7,231 nucleotides of DNA from an uncultured Ruminococcus sp. GTDB lineage: Bacteria; Bacillota; Clostridia; Oscillospirales; Ruminococcaceae. Position numbers and translations under genes: made by a program. The stretch is from contig NZ_CAMHRZ010000169.1 of NCBI RefSeq assembly GCF_946187255.1, positions 1 through 7,231 of the forward strand. The letters run 5' to 3'. The notes beneath the pieces were generated by a model. That model had not been told where the DNA came from. It ran no database searches and saw only the letters and a program-made list of their open reading frames with translations. Below are positions 5,869 to 7,231 of the stretch, one piece after another. Numbering within the stretch: the first letter of the stretch is position 1; the number at the start of each line of letters is the position of its first letter.

Positions 5869-7231
5869 GCAGGCTCTTTCTTATAACACTCAGGTGGCTG
5901 CGCCGTGACAGGCGGCGTACCGCGCTGACCTTTGCAAGCATAGTTCTATCGGTATACCTCATCAGCTTTGTGGGAGTATACCTCAGCACTGCCCTCAGCT
6001 CGGTAAAGGCGAATATCATGTATGAGGACCCGAGCCATGCGCAGATCGCACTTGATGATCTTTCGCAGGCTGAAACTCTTGACAGGAACATCGCTTGGGA
6101 AAGCCACATGAGCAGTTCACAAATGGAATACTTCATGATGGAGGGCTTCATACAGCGTTACGGCACATCAAAGGACAGTGTATTCCCCGATATCACGATA
6201 AACGATGTGAGCGTATTTGATAATGAGCGCGGCTCGGGTCCGAATGCGGCGATAATATCCGGTGACGCAGAGGAGCTGTTCGGCAGCAGCCGTTTCAACC
6301 TTACAGGCGATATGCCGAAGAAAGAGGGCGAGGTAGCTGTAAGCAGGGCGTTGGCGGTCAGGTACGGCAATCTGGATATAGGTGATAAGATCACCATAAA
6401 GTGTGATGCCCGCAAGGGTACCCTCTATTACTCACAGACCGATGAAAACGGAGATACGGTTCTTGACGAGAACGGAGAAGTCGTATTTGAAGAGGACAAG
6501 CTCGGATTAAAGCTGAAGCAGATATATGCAGGTATTAACGAGGCTGATGCAGACCCGTTCTATACCTTGTCGTATATGTACAGTTACGGGAACACGGGCA
6601 AGCTGCCGAAGCAAACACTGACCGTCAACGACTTTGATCTGCCCTATTGCAAGATAGAACTTTCGGGCGAAAGTGTGTACACCTTTGAGTATACCGCCAG
6701 GATCACGGGCATCATCGACGGCGGTGCTTACGGCAGTTTTGCGGACATAGCTTTCAGCACCGAGGAAAAAAAGATACTGCCATACTTCGGTGATTCCCAG
6801 GTAAATTACACTGTGCGCGTAAAGGAAGGTCTGGATGCGGAGGAGACCTGCGTAAAGGCGATGAAAGCTATGGGTATCGATGATGAAGAACATTCCCGCC
6901 TTAGCCTGAACATCGAGCTGCTGATGTTGGAGGGCAGACAGCTTGAATACTTCGGACAGATAGGCCATCTGTTCGCGGTGGGCGCGGTGGTGATGGGACT
7001 GTTCGTATTTCTTGCAAGGCTGATAATCAACAACGCCTTTGAGATAAGCGCCGCCTACCGTACAGAACAGTATGGTGCCCTCAAAACCGTGGGTGCGTCG
7101 GATAAGCAGATATTCACGATGATAATGTTTGAATGTCTGCTGTATATGCTGACGGCTCTTCCGCTGGGGTTCGGGCTTGCGGTGGCGGCGGGAAAACTTT
7201 TGCTCAGCAAGATACGCGAGATAGGCGTGTT
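5865..7231 (+). CDS. FtsX/MacB-type ABC transporter permease (3' end outside the window)
   Basis: Membrane partner of the preceding ATPase; 455 residues are visible and the frame is open at the window end. The start is TTG at 5865, overlapping the ATPase stop as TTGA, with GGGTGAGG (5852-5859) upstream. A TGA at 5847 closes the frame, and the first internal ATG (codon 52) would delete TM1, so TTG is the only sensible start. A basic N-terminus precedes TM1 (about 20-41). A large extracellular domain follows (about 42-362) with a MacB-core-like stretch at 148-179, ending in GDKITIK. Next come TM2 (about 367-388), a cytoplasmic coupling segment with YGALKTVGAS (403-412) characteristic of FtsX permeases, and TM3 (about 417-442). 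At least one more span is expected beyond the window, or a second FtsX unit if this is one of the longer fused permeases. The large domain between TM1 and TM2 resembles MacB/LolC/YtrF, not BceB. Confidence 0.93.
   Translation, partial: MSRLFLITLRWLRRDRRRTALTFASIVLSVYLISFVGVYLSTALSSVKANIMYEDPSHAQIALDDLSQAETLDRNIAWESHMSSSQMEYFMMEGFIQRYGTSKDSVFPDITINDVSVFDNERGSGPNAAIISGDAEELFGSSRFNLTGDMPKKEGEVAVSRALAVRYGNLDIGDKITIKCDARKGTLYYSQTDENGDTVLDENGEVVFEEDKLGLKLKQIYAGINEADADPFYTLSYMYSYGNTGKLPKQTLTVNDFDLPYCKIELSGESVYTFEYTARITGIIDGGAYGSFADIAFSTEEKKILPYFGDSQVNYTVRVKEGLDAEETCVKAMKAMGIDDEEHSRLSLNIELLMLEGRQLEYFGQIGHLFAVGAVVMGLFVFLARLIINNAFEISAAYRTEQYGALKTVGASDKQIFTMIMFECLLYMLTALPLGFGLAVAAGKLLLSKIREIGV

Noticed and set aside
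5483..6415. Minus-strand frames opposite the ATPase and permease genes
   Set aside because: They are antisense shadows without domains; the + strand genes carry complete ABC motifs and overlap in a typical operon manner.

Overview
The window looks like a chromosomal segment from a Gram-positive gut-type clostridium, most likely a Ruminococcus-like member of the Oscillospiraceae. The basis is moderate G+C, strong AGGAGG/GGGAGGG ribosome binding sites, TTG starts next to good Shine-Dalgarno sites, and a secreted membrane-anchored protein with a cohesin-like fold. This placement is inference; there is no rRNA or other phylogenetic marker here. All supported genes are on the + strand and densely packed. 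I see no mobile element, CRISPR array, tRNA or rRNA.

Left part (1-1766): the 3' end of a very acidic, helix-rich protein of unknown function is followed by a weak hairpin terminator that starts inside its stop codon. Next come a 179-residue protein of unknown function (TTG start) and a cytoplasmic cyclophilin-type peptidyl-prolyl isomerase, 25 bases apart and probably co-transcribed. A hairpin terminator follows.

Middle (1860-3236): a signal-peptide protein with a Tyr/Gly-rich stretch, a cohesin-like beta domain, a bacterial Ig-like (Big_2-like) segment, one membrane span and a long acidic intracellular tail with short repeats. It ends at a strong hairpin terminator.

Right part (3310-7231): a sensory and transport module. 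An OmpR-type response regulator overlaps a histidine kinase gene by 13 bases. A 64-base gap follows that holds an 11-bp direct repeat upstream of an AT-rich -10-like stretch. Next is a MacB/LolD/BceA-type ABC ATPase, then an FtsX/MacB-type permease that overlaps it by 4 bases and runs off the window. The simplest reading is that the kinase senses an envelope signal, the regulator binds the direct repeat, and the ATPase-permease pair is induced. The layout resembles antimicrobial-peptide or envelope-stress detoxification modules. However, the permease has its large extracellular domain between TM1 and TM2, and the kinase has an extracellular loop of about 68 residues, so this is not a canonical BceRS-BceAB system. 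The substrate cannot be read from the sequence.

The most unusual points are a response regulator whose DNA-binding domain seems to lack the usual N-terminal beta platform, the single-pass cohesin-like protein with its acidic cytoplasmic tail, and the direct-repeat promoter of the transporter.
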